Shown: positions 17,006-24,934 of the stretch, piece after piece
Layout of the letters: every line of letters begins with the position of its first letter
How positions within the stretch are numbered: position 1 is the stretch's first letter
Assembly: GCA_017470425.1 (NCBI GenBank)
Contig: JAFUYT010000020.1
Location: 1 to 64,000, forward strand
From: Bacteroidaceae bacterium
GTDB taxonomy: Bacteria; Bacteroidota; Bacteroidia; Bacteroidales; Bacteroidaceae
Reading direction: 5' to 3'
DNA: 64,000 nt
Notes under the pieces: generated by a model
Told to the model about the DNA's origin: nothing
Databases searched by the model: none
The model's input: only the letters and a program-made list of their open reading frames with translations
Program-made: the position numbers and the translations under genes

Positions 17006-18839
17006 TTCGGGGGGAGGGGCTTTGGCTGCAGAGCCCGCCGTCACCATCCGCGTGCAGGCACCCTCCGAGGTCATCCAGGGCGACCGCTTCCGCATCGCCT
17101 ACGTGGTGAACACGTCCGATGTGGATGACTTCAAAGTCGATGCCTTCGAGGGTCTCGTGGAGCTCTACGGTCCCAGCCGCAGCCAGTCGTCGAGCTTCTC
17201 GATGGTCAACGGCAAGACCACGTCGAGCAGCTCCGTCACGTTCACCTACACCGTCACCACGGAGAAGGCGGGCACGTTCCATGTCCCTGCTGCTACGGTC
17301 GTCAGCGGCGGCAAAGCCGTGAAGTCTGCCTCGCCGCAGATCACTGTGCTGCCCAGTGGCTCCGGCGGCTCCGGCGGTTCCGGGCAGTCGGGTAGCTCCG
17401 GGCAGTCGGCTCACAGCGGCGGCGCTGACCGTATGCGCACCCAGAACGTGGGCGACCGCATCACGAACAAGGATATCTTCATCGCCGTGACGGCCTCCAA
17501 GAAGCGCGTCTATGAGCAGGAAGCCGTGCTGCTGACGTATAAGCTCTACACCCTCGTGAACATCAGCGAGATGGCGGGTAAGATGCCGGAGCTCGACGGC
17601 TTCCACGTGCAGGAGCTCAACCGCCAGCGGCAGCCGGAGCTGAAGATGGAGCACTACAACGGCAAGAACTACGGCACCGTCGTGTGGTCGCAGTACGTCG
17701 TCTTCCCGCAGCAGACGGGCGACCTGACGATTCCCGAGATCAAGTACGAGGCCACGATCATCCAGCAGAACCGCTCCGCCGATCCCTTCGACATCTTCTT
17801 CGGCGGCGGGTCGATGATGCAGGAGGTGAAGAAGACGGTGATGGCGCCTGCGGTGACGCTCCACGTGGATGCGCTGCCCTCGCCGAAGCCGGCGAACTTC
17901 TCCGGCGCTGTCGGTAAGTTCAGCATCGCTTCTACGCTCACGCCGCAGCAGCTGAAGGCCAACGATGCCACGACGCTGCGCCTGACCGTCTCCGGCACGG
18001 GCAACATGAAGCTCATGAACGCCCCCGAGGTGGCGTGGCCCAAGGACTTCGAGCGCTACGACCCGAAGACCGAGGAGAAGACCAAGATCAGCGCCAACGG
18101 CTCCACCGGACAGGTGCTCTTCGACTATATCGCCGTGCCGCGCCACCAGGGCAAGTATGACCTCCCGCCCGTGGAGTTCTGCTACTTCGACCCCGATGCG
18201 CGCGCCTACAAGACGCTCACCACCGAGGCCTATACCCTCGACATCGAGAAGGGCAAGGGCGGGAGCTCCGCCTCGACGGCCGGGCTCTCCAAGGAGGAGA
18301 TCGAGCTGCTGGGCAGCGATATCCGCTTCATCAAGCTCGGGGAACCCACCTTCCAGACGGGCGACAGCGCCTTCTTCGGCTCACGCCGCTACTGGCTGTC
18401 CTACGTCGTCGCGCTGCTCGTCTTCCTGGGGCTGGCCGTCGCCTTCCGCCGCTATGCCGTGGCCAGTGCCGACCTCGTCGGTCGTCGCGGTCGGGGTGCC
18501 AGCAAAGCCGCTACGAAGCGCCTGAAGGCTGCCCGAGGGCTGATGAGCCAGGGCGCCGCTGCTGCCTTCTACGAGGAGACGATGAAAGCACTCTGGGGCT
18601 ATGTCGGCGACAAGCTGAACATCCCCGTCAGCGAGCTCTCCAAGGAGAATGTCCGCGAGCGGCTCGCCGCCCGCCAGGCCTCCGACGACCTCGTCAGCCA
18701 GTTCATCGCCACGCTCGACGAGTGTGAGTTCGCCCGCTTCGCCCCCGGCGACCCCGCTGCCACGATGGACAAGATCTACGCCTCCGCCGAGGAGGTCATC
18801 AACAAGATGGAGGGGGAACTGAAAAGGAATCATAAATAA
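16914..18839 (+). CDS. batD: BatD oxygen-tolerance protein
   Basis: 641 residues: a hydrophobic N-terminal signal (KLLLLVGLTVAPV), the in-frame repeat peptide APSLTGRTGVES, then a long periplasmic region of Ig-like beta domains (from AVTIRVQAPSEVIQGDRF). This includes a Gly/Ser-rich linker near 145-170 and the BatD motif GDLTIPEIKYEA near 275-286. One membrane helix follows at about 490-508 and a cytoplasmic helical tail. The repeat falls at the end of the signal peptide, where cleavage would remove or expose it. It belongs to the Bat operon between BatB/C and BatE. Confidence 0.9.
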   Translation: MRTIYKLLLLVGLTVAPVTAPSLTGRTGVESSGGGALAAEPAVTIRVQAPSEVIQGDRFRIAYVVNTSDVDDFKVDAFEGLVELYGPSRSQSSSFSMVNGKTTSSSSVTFTYTVTTEKAGTFHVPAATVVSGGKAVKSASPQITVLPSGSGGSGGSGQSGSSGQSAHSGGADRMRTQNVGDRITNKDIFIAVTASKKRVYEQEAVLLTYKLYTLVNISEMAGKMPELDGFHVQELNRQRQPELKMEHYNGKNYGTVVWSQYVVFPQQTGDLTIPEIKYEATIIQQNRSADPFDIFFGGGSMMQEVKKTVMAPAVTLHVDALPSPKPANFSGAVGKFSIASTLTPQQLKANDATTLRLTVSGTGNMKLMNAPEVAWPKDFERYDPKTEEKTKISANGSTGQVLFDYIAVPRHQGKYDLPPVEFCYFDPDARAYKTLTTEAYTLDIEKGKGGSSASTAGLSKEEIELLGSDIRFIKLGEPTFQTGDSAFFGSRRYWLSYVVALLVFLGLAVAFRRYAVASADLVGRRGRGASKAATKRLKAARGLMSQGAAAAFYEETMKALWGYVGDKLNIPVSELSKENVRERLAARQASDDLVSQFIATLDECEFARFAPGDPAATMDKIYASAEEVINKMEGELKRNHK

Positions 18840-18972
18840 TAAATGATAAATAAAAAATAAGAAATAATAAATAAGAATTTAGAATGAATATGATTGGCAA
18901 CATAGATATCAAAGGAATGAGAGCCGTCGCACGGTTATCATTTATTATTTATTATTTATTATTTGTTATTTC
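18831..18972. repeat. AT-rich inverted pair spanning the batE start
   Basis: AATAAATGATAAATAAAAA-type words at 18831-18878 are the approximate reverse complement of TTATTATTTATTATTTATTA words at 18936-18972. The first block overlaps the batD stop. The second encodes the hydrophobic signal core of BatE (IIYYLLFVI). The start codon at 18884 lies between, as in the GC-rich pairs. Confidence 0.7.
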
Positions 18973-19681
18973 GCCGTCCTGTGCTCAGGGCGGCAGGTCT
19001 GCTCTTGCCGACAGCGCCTACACCCACGAACGCTACGCGGAGGCGGCCGTCCTCTATCAACAGCTGGTGGATTCGCTGGGCGAGAGCGCACAGCTCTACT
19101 ACAACCTCGGCAACTGCTACTATCGCCGCGACTCCATCGCGCGCGCCATCCTCTACTACGAACGCGCGCGCCTGCTCGACCCCTCCGACGATGACATCCG
19201 CTTCAACCTCGACATGGCACGCGCCAAGACGGTCGATAAAGTCGTGCCCGCGTCGGAGATGTTCTTCGTCTCGGCATACCGCCAGCTGGTGCTCTCGCTG
19301 AGCATCCATGAGTGGGCGTGGCTCGCCGTCGTGCTCTTCGTGGTGGCGCTGCTCGCCTTCGGCGTCTATCTCTTCGTGCCCCACCTGCTGTCGAAGAAGA
19401 TAGGCTTCACGGTCGCTGTCCTGGCGCTCCTCGTCTGCGTCTTCGCCAACGTGGCCGCCGTGCGCCAGCGCTCGCATATCGAGCACCGCACGAGCGCCAT
19501 CATCATGGCCCCCTCCGCCGTCGTCAAGAGCACCCCCAGCGCCTCCGGCACCGACCTATTCATCCTCCACGAGGGCACCTACGTCCGCCTCATCGACGAC
19601 TCTATGCGCGATTGGGTGGAGATCCACATGACCGACGGCAAGGAGGGCTGGCTCCCCCGCACCGCCCTCGAAGTGATCTGA
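18884..19681 (+). CDS. batE: BatE, TPR and SH3-like aerotolerance protein
   Basis: 265 residues with signal peptide (core IIYYLLFVISPSCAQ), TPR repeats at about 40-110 (QLYYNLGNCYYRRDSIARAI), two membrane helices at about 145-195 and a C-terminal SH3-like region (VVKSTPSASGTDLFILHEGTYV, EGWLPRTALEVI). Last of the Bat genes. Its stop overlaps the following PAP2 start. The signal core is encoded by a TTATTATT repeat, unlike the rest of this GC-rich gene. Confidence 0.9.
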   Translation: MNMIGNIDIKGMRAVARLSFIIYYLLFVISPSCAQGGRSALADSAYTHERYAEAAVLYQQLVDSLGESAQLYYNLGNCYYRRDSIARAILYYERARLLDPSDDDIRFNLDMARAKTVDKVVPASEMFFVSAYRQLVLSLSIHEWAWLAVVLFVVALLAFGVYLFVPHLLSKKIGFTVAVLALLVCVFANVAAVRQRSHIEHRTSAIIMAPSAVVKSTPSASGTDLFILHEGTYVRLIDDSMRDWVEIHMTDGKEGWLPRTALEVI

Positions 19682-20385
19682 TGGATGAGGTTATCAATTT
19701 TGATCAGCAATTGCTGCTGACGCTGAACGGCAGCGAGAGCACCTACCTGGACAACATCTTCACGATGGTGACCCGCACCGGCACGTGGATACCCCTCGTC
19801 CTGGTGCTGCTCTACATCCTGCTGAAGAACCGTCCGTGGCGCGAGGTGGTGCTGTTCGTCCTCTGCCTGGCGCTCGTCATCCTCGTCGCCGACCGCGTCT
19901 CCAGCGGCCTGGCGAAACCCCTCTTCCACCGCTTCCGCCCCAGCCATGAGCCCGCTCTGGAAGGCCTCGTAGATCTCGTGGGCGGTCGCCGCGGCGGCCT
20001 CTACGGCTTCTTCTCCAGCCATGCCGCCAACACCTTCGGCGCGTGGGCATTCATCGCGTTGTATCTCCGTCGCCGTCCCGTCACGTGGACGCTGCTCCTC
20101 TGGGCGTGCCTCTCCAGCTACTCCCGCATCTATCTCGGTCTCCACTATCCCGGCGACATCCTCTGCGGTGCCCTCTTCGGCTCGCTCACGGGTCTGTGCG
20201 TCTATGCCCTGATGCTATGGGCGTCAGCCCGCTGGCTGGAGCCCCTGCGCCCCGACTGGCCCGTAGCGCCCACCGTCCTCGGCTACCGCTCCAACCCCGA
20301 GGGCATCGAGCCGCGCGACGCCCTCCTCTTCGCCCTCGCCTTCCTCGTGACCCTCGCCGTCATCGCCCTGCTGGCGCTTGGGTGA
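19681..20385 (+). CDS. PAP2-family membrane phosphatase
   Basis: 234 residues with five or six membrane helices and all three PAP2 signature motifs: KPLFHRFRPSHEP, YGFFSSHAANTFG and SRIYLGLHYPGDI. It probably removes phosphate from an undecaprenyl-pyrophosphate, phosphatidylglycerol-phosphate or lipid A type substrate; the sequence does not say which. Its ATG overlaps the batE stop (TGATG). The C-terminal ~30 residues form an extra helix. Confidence 0.9.
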   Translation: MDEVINFDQQLLLTLNGSESTYLDNIFTMVTRTGTWIPLVLVLLYILLKNRPWREVVLFVLCLALVILVADRVSSGLAKPLFHRFRPSHEPALEGLVDLVGGRRGGLYGFFSSHAANTFGAWAFIALYLRRRPVTWTLLLWACLSSYSRIYLGLHYPGDILCGALFGSLTGLCVYALMLWASARWLEPLRPDWPVAPTVLGYRSNPEGIEPRDALLFALAFLVTLAVIALLALG

Positions 20386-20472
20386 CTACCCACGCACTCT
20401 TTCCCGCCACGTGTAGAAACAAGAAAAGAGGGTCTGTCAAAACGCAAAATATTATCTTCTCTCAATAGAAAA

Positions 20473-20505
20473 GAGGCTGCATCAAAGTGATTTTGACGCA
20501 GCCTC
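20473..20505 (-). terminator. Terminator after the smalltalk gene
   Basis: GAGGCTGC and GCAGCCTC form a perfect 8-base stem; on the minus strand the stem is followed by TTTTCTATTG. It could also stop readthrough from the PAP2 gene. Confidence 0.6.
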
Positions 20506-20529
20506 TCATACTCAATAGTCAGTCGTTCG

Positions 20530-20634
20530 TTAGCAAATTGCCGCATGTGCTCCCAGCGTGGTGAGCAGTGCCGTGAGGATGGTGACGATGATCTCGGCAA
20601 TCCTCTTCAGTGTCTTCTTAGTCGATTCTTTCAT
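20530..20634 (-). CDS. Smalltalk family micro-protein
   Basis: A 34-residue frame, MKESTKKTLKRIAEIIVTIL followed by TALLTTLGAHAAIC. The basic start, one hydrophobic helix (IIVTILTALLTTLG) and terminal Cys match the small 'smalltalk' proteins annotated throughout Bacteroidales, usually next to an HU-related gene as here (21031-21546). Function unknown. A single-span membrane or lipoprotein-like peptide is possible. The HU-related gene upstream is separated from it by an array of palindromes, unlike the usual tight spacing. Confidence 0.75.
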   Translation of the reverse strand: MKESTKKTLKRIAEIIVTILTALLTTLGAHAAIC

Positions 20635-20650
20635 GGTAGGGACCCCTTAT

Positions 20651-21032
20651 AACCTAAGACCCCCTCCTAACCTCCCCGAGGGGAGGAACGCCTGGCGGGG
20701 TGTAGGGATCTGGGCGTTTGTGGTGTGTGGTGTGGAGGTGTGGTGTGGAGGTGTGGAGATGTTGGGGCATTTTTTAAGGTTAAAGAATTTAGTTTTTTTA
20801 AATCCCCCCCCCTGCGTATCCCTCAGCCTATCCCCCTCGCGCAGCCCTCTCCTCCCCTCGGGGAGGTCGGGAGGGGGTCTTAGGCTCTTTAGTTTTCAAA
20901 GCCCCCCTCGCGCAGCCCTCTCCTCCCCTCGGGGAGGTCGGGAGGGGGTCTTAGGTCGGGAGGGGGTCTTAGGCTGGGGGCCTCTCCTCCCCTCGGGGAG
21001 GTCGGGAGGGGGTCTTAGGTCGGGAGGGGATC
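20651..21032. repeat. Array of family A-related palindromes
   Basis: One arm at about 20658-20693 (CCTCCCCGAGGGGAGG) is followed by three near-identical copies of CTCCTCCCCTCGGGGAGGTC plus GGGAGGGGGTCTTAGG, at about 20845-20883, 20917-20957 and 20986-21020. The tail GTCGGGAGGGGGTCTTAG is duplicated again after the second and third copies. A T-rich and a GGTGTGGTGTGGAG stretch fills the gap. The array ends at the HU-related stop codon and looks like repeated insertion or slippage at one site. Confidence 0.9.
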
Positions 21033-21546
21033 ACTCGTCCCCCTCTTCCTCGGGTTCGCTCCAGTCGGCGGACTGCTGCCCCTTCTTCTGAGCTTTCTTG
21101 GCGGCCGCCTGCGCCTTGCGGCTGGTGGTGTACTCGAAGTCGAAGTCGTCGCGGCGGAAGTCGAGGCCGGCGCCCAGCTCGTAGTTCACGTTGACCTGCT
21201 TGATGTTCGCCTCCGTGAACGCCTCCATGGCGGTGACGGGGTTGCCGTCCTGGTCGGTGGTGGGCAGTGCACCTTCGCAGGTGATGGAGGGCGTGAAGCG
21301 ACCCAGGTCGCCCAGCTCGATGGCGTTGCCCTCGGTGATGGCCTCCTTGATGCAGGCGCACATGTCGGTGATGATGCCTACGATGGTGCCCTTGGAGTAG
21401 ATGCTGTTGTGGGCGGACATGTGCGCGGCGAGGGCGTTGATGTCGAGTACGCCGTTGAGCTGGAGGCGTGCGTACGCCTTCTCGGGCTCGTCGGGGTGTG
21501 CGGGGTTCTTCTGCATGTGCAGGGAGTACTTTAGGGTGTTTTTCAT
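21031..21546 (-). CDS. HU-related DNA-binding protein (TIGR01201-like)
   Basis: 171 residues of the Bacteroidales HU-related family. The HU-like core covers residues ~1-130 (LKYSLHMQKNPAHPDEPEKAYARL, GIITDMCACIKEAITEGNAIELGDLGRF). The C-terminal 40 residues are a basic then acidic tail (RKAQAAAKKAQKKGQQ ... EPEEEGDE). Members usually neighbour a smalltalk gene and a primase-like gene, and the same partners occur here at 20530 and 26916. The start is MKNTLKYSLHM; its C-terminal codons reach into the palindrome array. Confidence 0.85.
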   Translation of the reverse strand: MKNTLKYSLHMQKNPAHPDEPEKAYARLQLNGVLDINALAAHMSAHNSIYSKGTIVGIITDMCACIKEAITEGNAIELGDLGRFTPSITCEGALPTTDQDGNPVTAMEAFTEANIKQVNVNYELGAGLDFRRDDFDFEYTTSRKAQAAAKKAQKKGQQSADWSEPEEEGDE

Positions 21547-21555
21547 GGTGGTGTG

Positions 21556-21591
21556 AGACCCCCCTCTAACTCCCCCGGGGGGGAGGACTCT
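21556..21591. repeat. Single palindromic element upstream of the HU-related gene
   Basis: GACCCCCCTCTAACTCCCCC followed by GGGGGGGAGGACTC resembles one arm of family B. It lies just upstream of the HU-related start codon on the minus strand. Confidence 0.75.
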
Positions 21592-21879
21592 TTGCTATTG
21601 GGGGCGTTGGAGTCAAGGTTAATGATTAAGGTTGGTTAAGGTCGTCAATTTCCATTGTCCATTGACTATATCATCTGGCCGGATGTGTCTTTCAAGGTTT
21701 CCAACGCAGCACGCTGTGAAGGCCGTTGCAGCGCGGTGTGAAGGCCGTTGCAGCGCGGTGCGTTGATTTTTGATGCTGCAAAGGTACGACACGCGCGTTG
21801 CGGTTTTCGAATGTCCCTGCCGTTTTTTCATTTTTTTCTGCATCCTCTCCTTTCGTGGGCGGTCGTGTGGTGCGGTCAA

Positions 21880-22026
21880 GTGGTCATTTGGTCATTTGGT
21901 CAAAATCGTTTCGGGATTGTCAAAATCCGCCACTATAATATAAATATTTATATTTATTATTATAGTGAGCAAATGACCGAATGTGAAAACGATTTTGACC
22001 AAATGACCAAATGACCAAATGACCAC
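21880..22026. repeat. Iteron-like inverted repeat around an AT-rich palindrome
   Basis: Left block 21880-21911 is GTGGTCATTTGGTCATTTGG followed by TCAAAATCGTTT. Right block 21987-22026 is its exact inverted copy with one extra GGTCATTT unit. The 8-base unit GGTCATTT repeats two or three times per block. Between them CACTATAAT (21931) and ATTATAGTG (21959) pair around ATAAATATTTATATTT. The remaining 21592-22166 holds no gene; a 21-base direct repeat of GTGAAGGCCGTTGCAGCGCG lies near 21717-21757. Confidence 0.85.
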
Positions 22027-22166
22027 GACCGCTTTGTTCGTGTTCTATTAAATTATGTGTAAAAATGGAGTGGTATAACGGGTGTGTCGGAAAATAATTG
22101 TAGATTTGCAGGCGAAATAATCAGAAATCGGTGTAATCATTAAGATTTGCATAGACGACCGCAAGA

Positions 22167-22514
22167 ATGTTTGGCATAGACATCAAGGAAGACGAACTGC
22201 TGGCGCTGGGTGGTGGCATCCTGGAAACACTGCTCTCGGACAGGACCACAGGTGAGAACATCATCTGGGCAACGGATGACTATGCTGAGAAAGGGGATGG
22301 TTACACTTTCCATCAGCATATCTTGCCGGAACTGATAACGGGAAAGAATAAGGACGTTATACAGCCACGTGTAGCAAAGAAAGAGGAGGAACGCCGTTCT
22401 CGCTCCCGCAAGATGGCAGAGGTGTTCACCCCGTCGTGGGTGTGCAACAAGATGAACAACGGCGTTGACGAGAAATGGTTTGGACGCATCCCTGTATTCA
22501 ATGTTGGCAGATAA
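22167..22514 (+). pseudogene. Truncated restriction-modification methyltransferase start
   Basis: 115 residues resembling the beginning of a type I/II-like DNA methyltransferase or combined restriction-modification enzyme: MAEVFTPSWVCNKMNN is the typical segment before the SAM-binding domain. The frame then ends with no SAM motif or catalytic NPPY, so the methyltransferase is missing. It starts an AT-rich block. The neighbouring restriction endonuclease supports a collapsed R-M locus. Confidence 0.65.
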
Positions 22515-22525
22515 ACTTTAACACA

Positions 22526-22921
22526 ATGGATAGAATCACGATAACAAACCCGCCTATTGTCAGCTCTCATGTGCTTGAAACAATTGCAAGCCAACAGAAT
22601 CTGACAAAGCCAAAAGCAAGAACTTGGCTAAAACATCACATTTTCGATGTGGTCAAATCAAGTTTTATGTATATAGATGGCATACCTCATACATATAAGA
22701 ATTCTGACTACAAGTTCGTAACCGCCGCTCTCCTTTCCACAGGCGTTTCTGTAGAAGAGGCAGACATGTTCTTTAATGCTAATTTTAAATACTCGGAGCA
22801 AGTTTCTTCTTCTGGCAAGATAGAATTTGCCGAAACCGTAATGGATTTCTCCAAAAGATTTGCCAAACAAACAATGAAAGAAAGTCCTGAATTAGCAGAG
22901 ATTTTAAGAAATAATGTGTAG
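22526..22921 (+). CDS. Hypothetical protein beside the Eco47II-like gene
   Basis: 131 residues from the ATG at 22526. Helical, neutral, no membrane segment; not recognised. It begins MDRITITNPPIVSSHVLETI, and LTKPKARTWLKHHIFD suggests a helix-turn-helix-like N-terminal half. It lies 25 bases before the restriction endonuclease start and in the same orientation, so it may be a regulatory (C-like) or accessory protein of the R-M locus. That is inference from position. Confidence 0.5.
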   Translation: MDRITITNPPIVSSHVLETIASQQNLTKPKARTWLKHHIFDVVKSSFMYIDGIPHTYKNSDYKFVTAALLSTGVSVEEADMFFNANFKYSEQVSSSGKIEFAETVMDFSKRFAKQTMKESPELAEILRNNV

Positions 22922-22946
22922 CTTTGCAAACAAAAACAAAAGAAAT

Positions 22947-23573
22947 ATGAAACAATACAACTTAGGCTTCGTTTCGGACGAGGAAATATACAATCACGTC
23001 AAATCGACGGTTTTGCAATACCGGCGTAGTATCAACCTGAAGGAATTTAATAAGAACATTATCGACCCCATTAAACTGACCTTCGACTCGAAAATTTATG
23101 GTCAGACGATGGCACAAACGATAGAGTCTGAGTGTATCCGTCAGATAGACAAGACCAATAACAACCGTATCGGATATTTCCATCAGTACCTTTTCAAACT
23201 GGCGGGGAATGGTTGGGAAGTGCCTGCCAATGGTGACAAAGGAGGCTTTGACGTGGTGAACGAAGAACGGCATATATTCGTCGAGATGAAGAATAAACCA
23301 AGTAAGATGAAACACTCCGCAAAAAGAGCCCTGGCGATAAAGGCTTATGATAAATTGCTGCATGATAAAGATGCTACAGTGATGATTGTTGATATGCAGA
23401 ATCTTTCTGGAATAAATGTACCTTGGATTATTCGGATGGATGATATGTCTTTTGTCAATGAGCGTTTGCGGATAGTCTCAATTGACAAGTTCTATGATTT
23501 GATTTTCTCACATGATGGAGCCTATTCGCAAATCTGCAACGCATTACCCACAATTCTGTCAGACATCAATTAA
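22947..23573 (+). CDS. Eco47II/Sau96I-family type II restriction endonuclease
   Basis: 208 residues matching the RE_Eco47II family: MKQYNLGFVSDEEIYNHVKS, NIIDPIKLTFDSKIYG, ESECIRQIDKTNNNRIGYFHQYLFK. A PD-(D/E)xK-like core is visible as GGFDVVNEERHIFVEMKNK near residues 110-128 (D, E and K in the right spacing). Family members cut GGNCC-type sites. I see no cognate cytosine-5 methyltransferase in the window, so the enzyme may be inactive, unexpressed, or protected by a methylase elsewhere. The gene is AT-rich compared with flanking genes, consistent with transfer. Confidence 0.8.
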   Translation: MKQYNLGFVSDEEIYNHVKSTVLQYRRSINLKEFNKNIIDPIKLTFDSKIYGQTMAQTIESECIRQIDKTNNNRIGYFHQYLFKLAGNGWEVPANGDKGGFDVVNEERHIFVEMKNKPSKMKHSAKRALAIKAYDKLLHDKDATVMIVDMQNLSGINVPWIIRMDDMSFVNERLRIVSIDKFYDLIFSHDGAYSQICNALPTILSDIN

Positions 23574-23580
23574 GAGTTTT

Positions 23581-23838
23581 ATGGACAATAAATGGAACGA
23601 CATAGTACTGACTCTCCTGAAGCTGAAAGAGGCGGGTGTTGACGAGGCCACCTATCAAGAGAGTATTAAGGAGCAGTTCAAGTTCCTTGGCTGGAGTATC
23701 TCCAAGGGGTGCGTTGAGTCAAAGCCTGTCTTGCCGGAAGGGAATGCCAAATCCCTGATCCCTGAGATAGCTGATAAATATAATATACCAAAGCTTCCAA
23801 ACAACGTTATACTGTCAGCAGGTCTTATCTTACGCTGA
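23581..23838 (+). pseudogene. Truncated restriction-type N-terminal fragment
   Basis: 85 residues starting MDNKWNDIVLTLLKLKEAGV. The segment YQESIKEQFKFLGWSI resembles the start of Bacteroidetes HsdR-N-type nuclease proteins, but the frame stops before the PD-(D/E)xK motif. It follows the Eco47II-like gene by 7 bases. Probably the 5' remnant of a nuclease gene cut by a deletion; a real short protein cannot be excluded. Confidence 0.5.
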
Positions 23839-23843
23839 ATCGT

Positions 23844-24041
23844 ATGGATGGTAATTGGGACGAATCAATACGCATTCATGGCAAGAAGAATGCCGTAGCC
23901 CTATTTAAGGAATGGCGTGAAGAATGCCTGAACCAGCTGAAGAAGGCTGGACATCGCTACGAAATAATCAATGACGATGAAAACTTGTTTAAGATTACTT
24001 GGGGCAATTGCAAGGAGCAAATGGGTATTTTAATATATTGA
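23844..24041 (+). CDS. Hypothetical small protein or fragment
   Basis: 65 residues, MDGNWDESIRIHGKKNAVAL onward, mixed charged and aromatic; not recognised. Given the surrounding remnants it may be a fragment of a longer gene. Confidence 0.35.
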   Translation: MDGNWDESIRIHGKKNAVALFKEWREECLNQLKKAGHRYEIINDDENLFKITWGNCKEQMGILIY

Positions 24042-24057
24042 TTTTAAGCACAATGAT

Positions 24058-24354
24058 ATGCCAAAGATACTACTATACATAACAGCCAAGGTTATCTGGA
24101 ACTTTCTGTTCTGGAACACCGACTACTACGAAAACCGCGCACATGTGCATGTGGGTAAGCGCAGCACTGAGCACTTGTGTAAGATATGGCTTGAGCCAGT
24201 TGTGGAGGTAGAAGATAAAGGCGATCTTACAGACGCGCAAGTTAAAGAAGTCCTTAAGATTGTCACCGACTATCGTGAAAAGCTTCTCCGCCAGTGGGAG
24301 CAGTTCAAGCAGGGCAAGCCCATTAGAATTATTAAAATCAAAAAAACAAAATAG
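24058..24354 (+). CDS. DUF4160 domain protein
   Basis: 98 residues. The layout (MPKILLYITAKVIWNFLFWN, ENRAHVHVGKR with the conserved His pair, then LKIVTDYREKLLRQWEQFKQG) fits the DUF4160 family. The N-terminal half is slightly diverged. It lies four bases before a DUF2442-like gene; the two families are commonly encoded as neighbours and have been proposed to act as a small two-gene, toxin-antitoxin-like module. That role is not proven. Confidence 0.75.
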   Translation: MPKILLYITAKVIWNFLFWNTDYYENRAHVHVGKRSTEHLCKIWLEPVVEVEDKGDLTDAQVKEVLKIVTDYREKLLRQWEQFKQGKPIRIIKIKKTK

Positions 24355-24357
24355 CTT

Positions 24358-24645
24358 ATGTACAAAACAGAAGGATATTGGAACGTGACACCACGCATCA
24401 AGCGGTTGTCATTCCCTCGTAGAGGGAAGTTCCAGGTTGACCTGCAAGACGGTCGTTCTATTATGATGCCTATCTCGGCATTTCCATCGCTAAAACGTGT
24501 ACCCGTCAAGGAACGCGAAAAGTGGTATTTGATGGGCGGCGGTGTGACATGGGATTCTTGTTCAGAAGTCATCCACATTGAGCAGATTCTGGGCAATTTC
24601 CAGAACTATTCACATGATATGGCTGAGGTCGGATCTTCTCAATGA
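24358..24645 (+). CDS. DUF2442-like protein
   Basis: 95 residues with the DUF2442 pattern: a short beta-rich start (VTPRIKRLSFPRRGKFQVDL), DGRSIMMPISAFPSLKRVP, then KWYLMGGGVTWDSCSEVIHIEQIL. It sits directly after the DUF4160 gene and overlaps the next frame by 4 bases (ATGA). Confidence 0.75.
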   Translation: MYKTEGYWNVTPRIKRLSFPRRGKFQVDLQDGRSIMMPISAFPSLKRVPVKEREKWYLMGGGVTWDSCSEVIHIEQILGNFQNYSHDMAEVGSSQ

Positions 24646-24890
24646 AACTTAACAAACTCTACTACTTCATGCCTTATACAAAAGGGAAGGGCATCCGTGA
24701 CTTGTATCAGATAGAGGTGGCTCGTGTCGGAACAAAACATGAGTTTGTTGAGACAGCAGACGAGAACGACTTCCGCCTGGTGTTCGAGATTAAGTTTGTC
24801 AAGCAGCTGTTCGATGACTACAAGCCCGTCAAGCTGATGATCTGGCGCACGTTTACGGATACGAATCTGAGGGCAATTATGACTTTATAA
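24642..24890 (+). CDS. Hypothetical protein after the DUF2442-like gene
   Basis: 82 residues starting MKLNKLYYFMPYTKGKGIRD; not recognised. It overlaps the DUF2442-like gene by an ATGA junction, so it may be translated with it. It may be truncated at its 3' end, where base composition changes back to GC-rich. Confidence 0.4.
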   Translation: MKLNKLYYFMPYTKGKGIRDLYQIEVARVGTKHEFVETADENDFRLVFEIKFVKQLFDDYKPVKLMIWRTFTDTNLRAIMTL

Positions 24891-24934
24891 TATGATACGC
24901 TTCACGATATATACCCAAATACGATAAGGAAAAA

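Noticed and set aside
20845..21020. Regularly spaced repeats that could suggest a CRISPR array
   Set aside because: The units are palindromic and almost contiguous, with no unique spacers of constant length and no cas genes nearby.
20558..21091. Plus-strand frame running through the palindrome array
   Set aside because: It translates palindrome DNA (PSGRSGGGLR repeats) opposite two minus-strand genes and has no other support.
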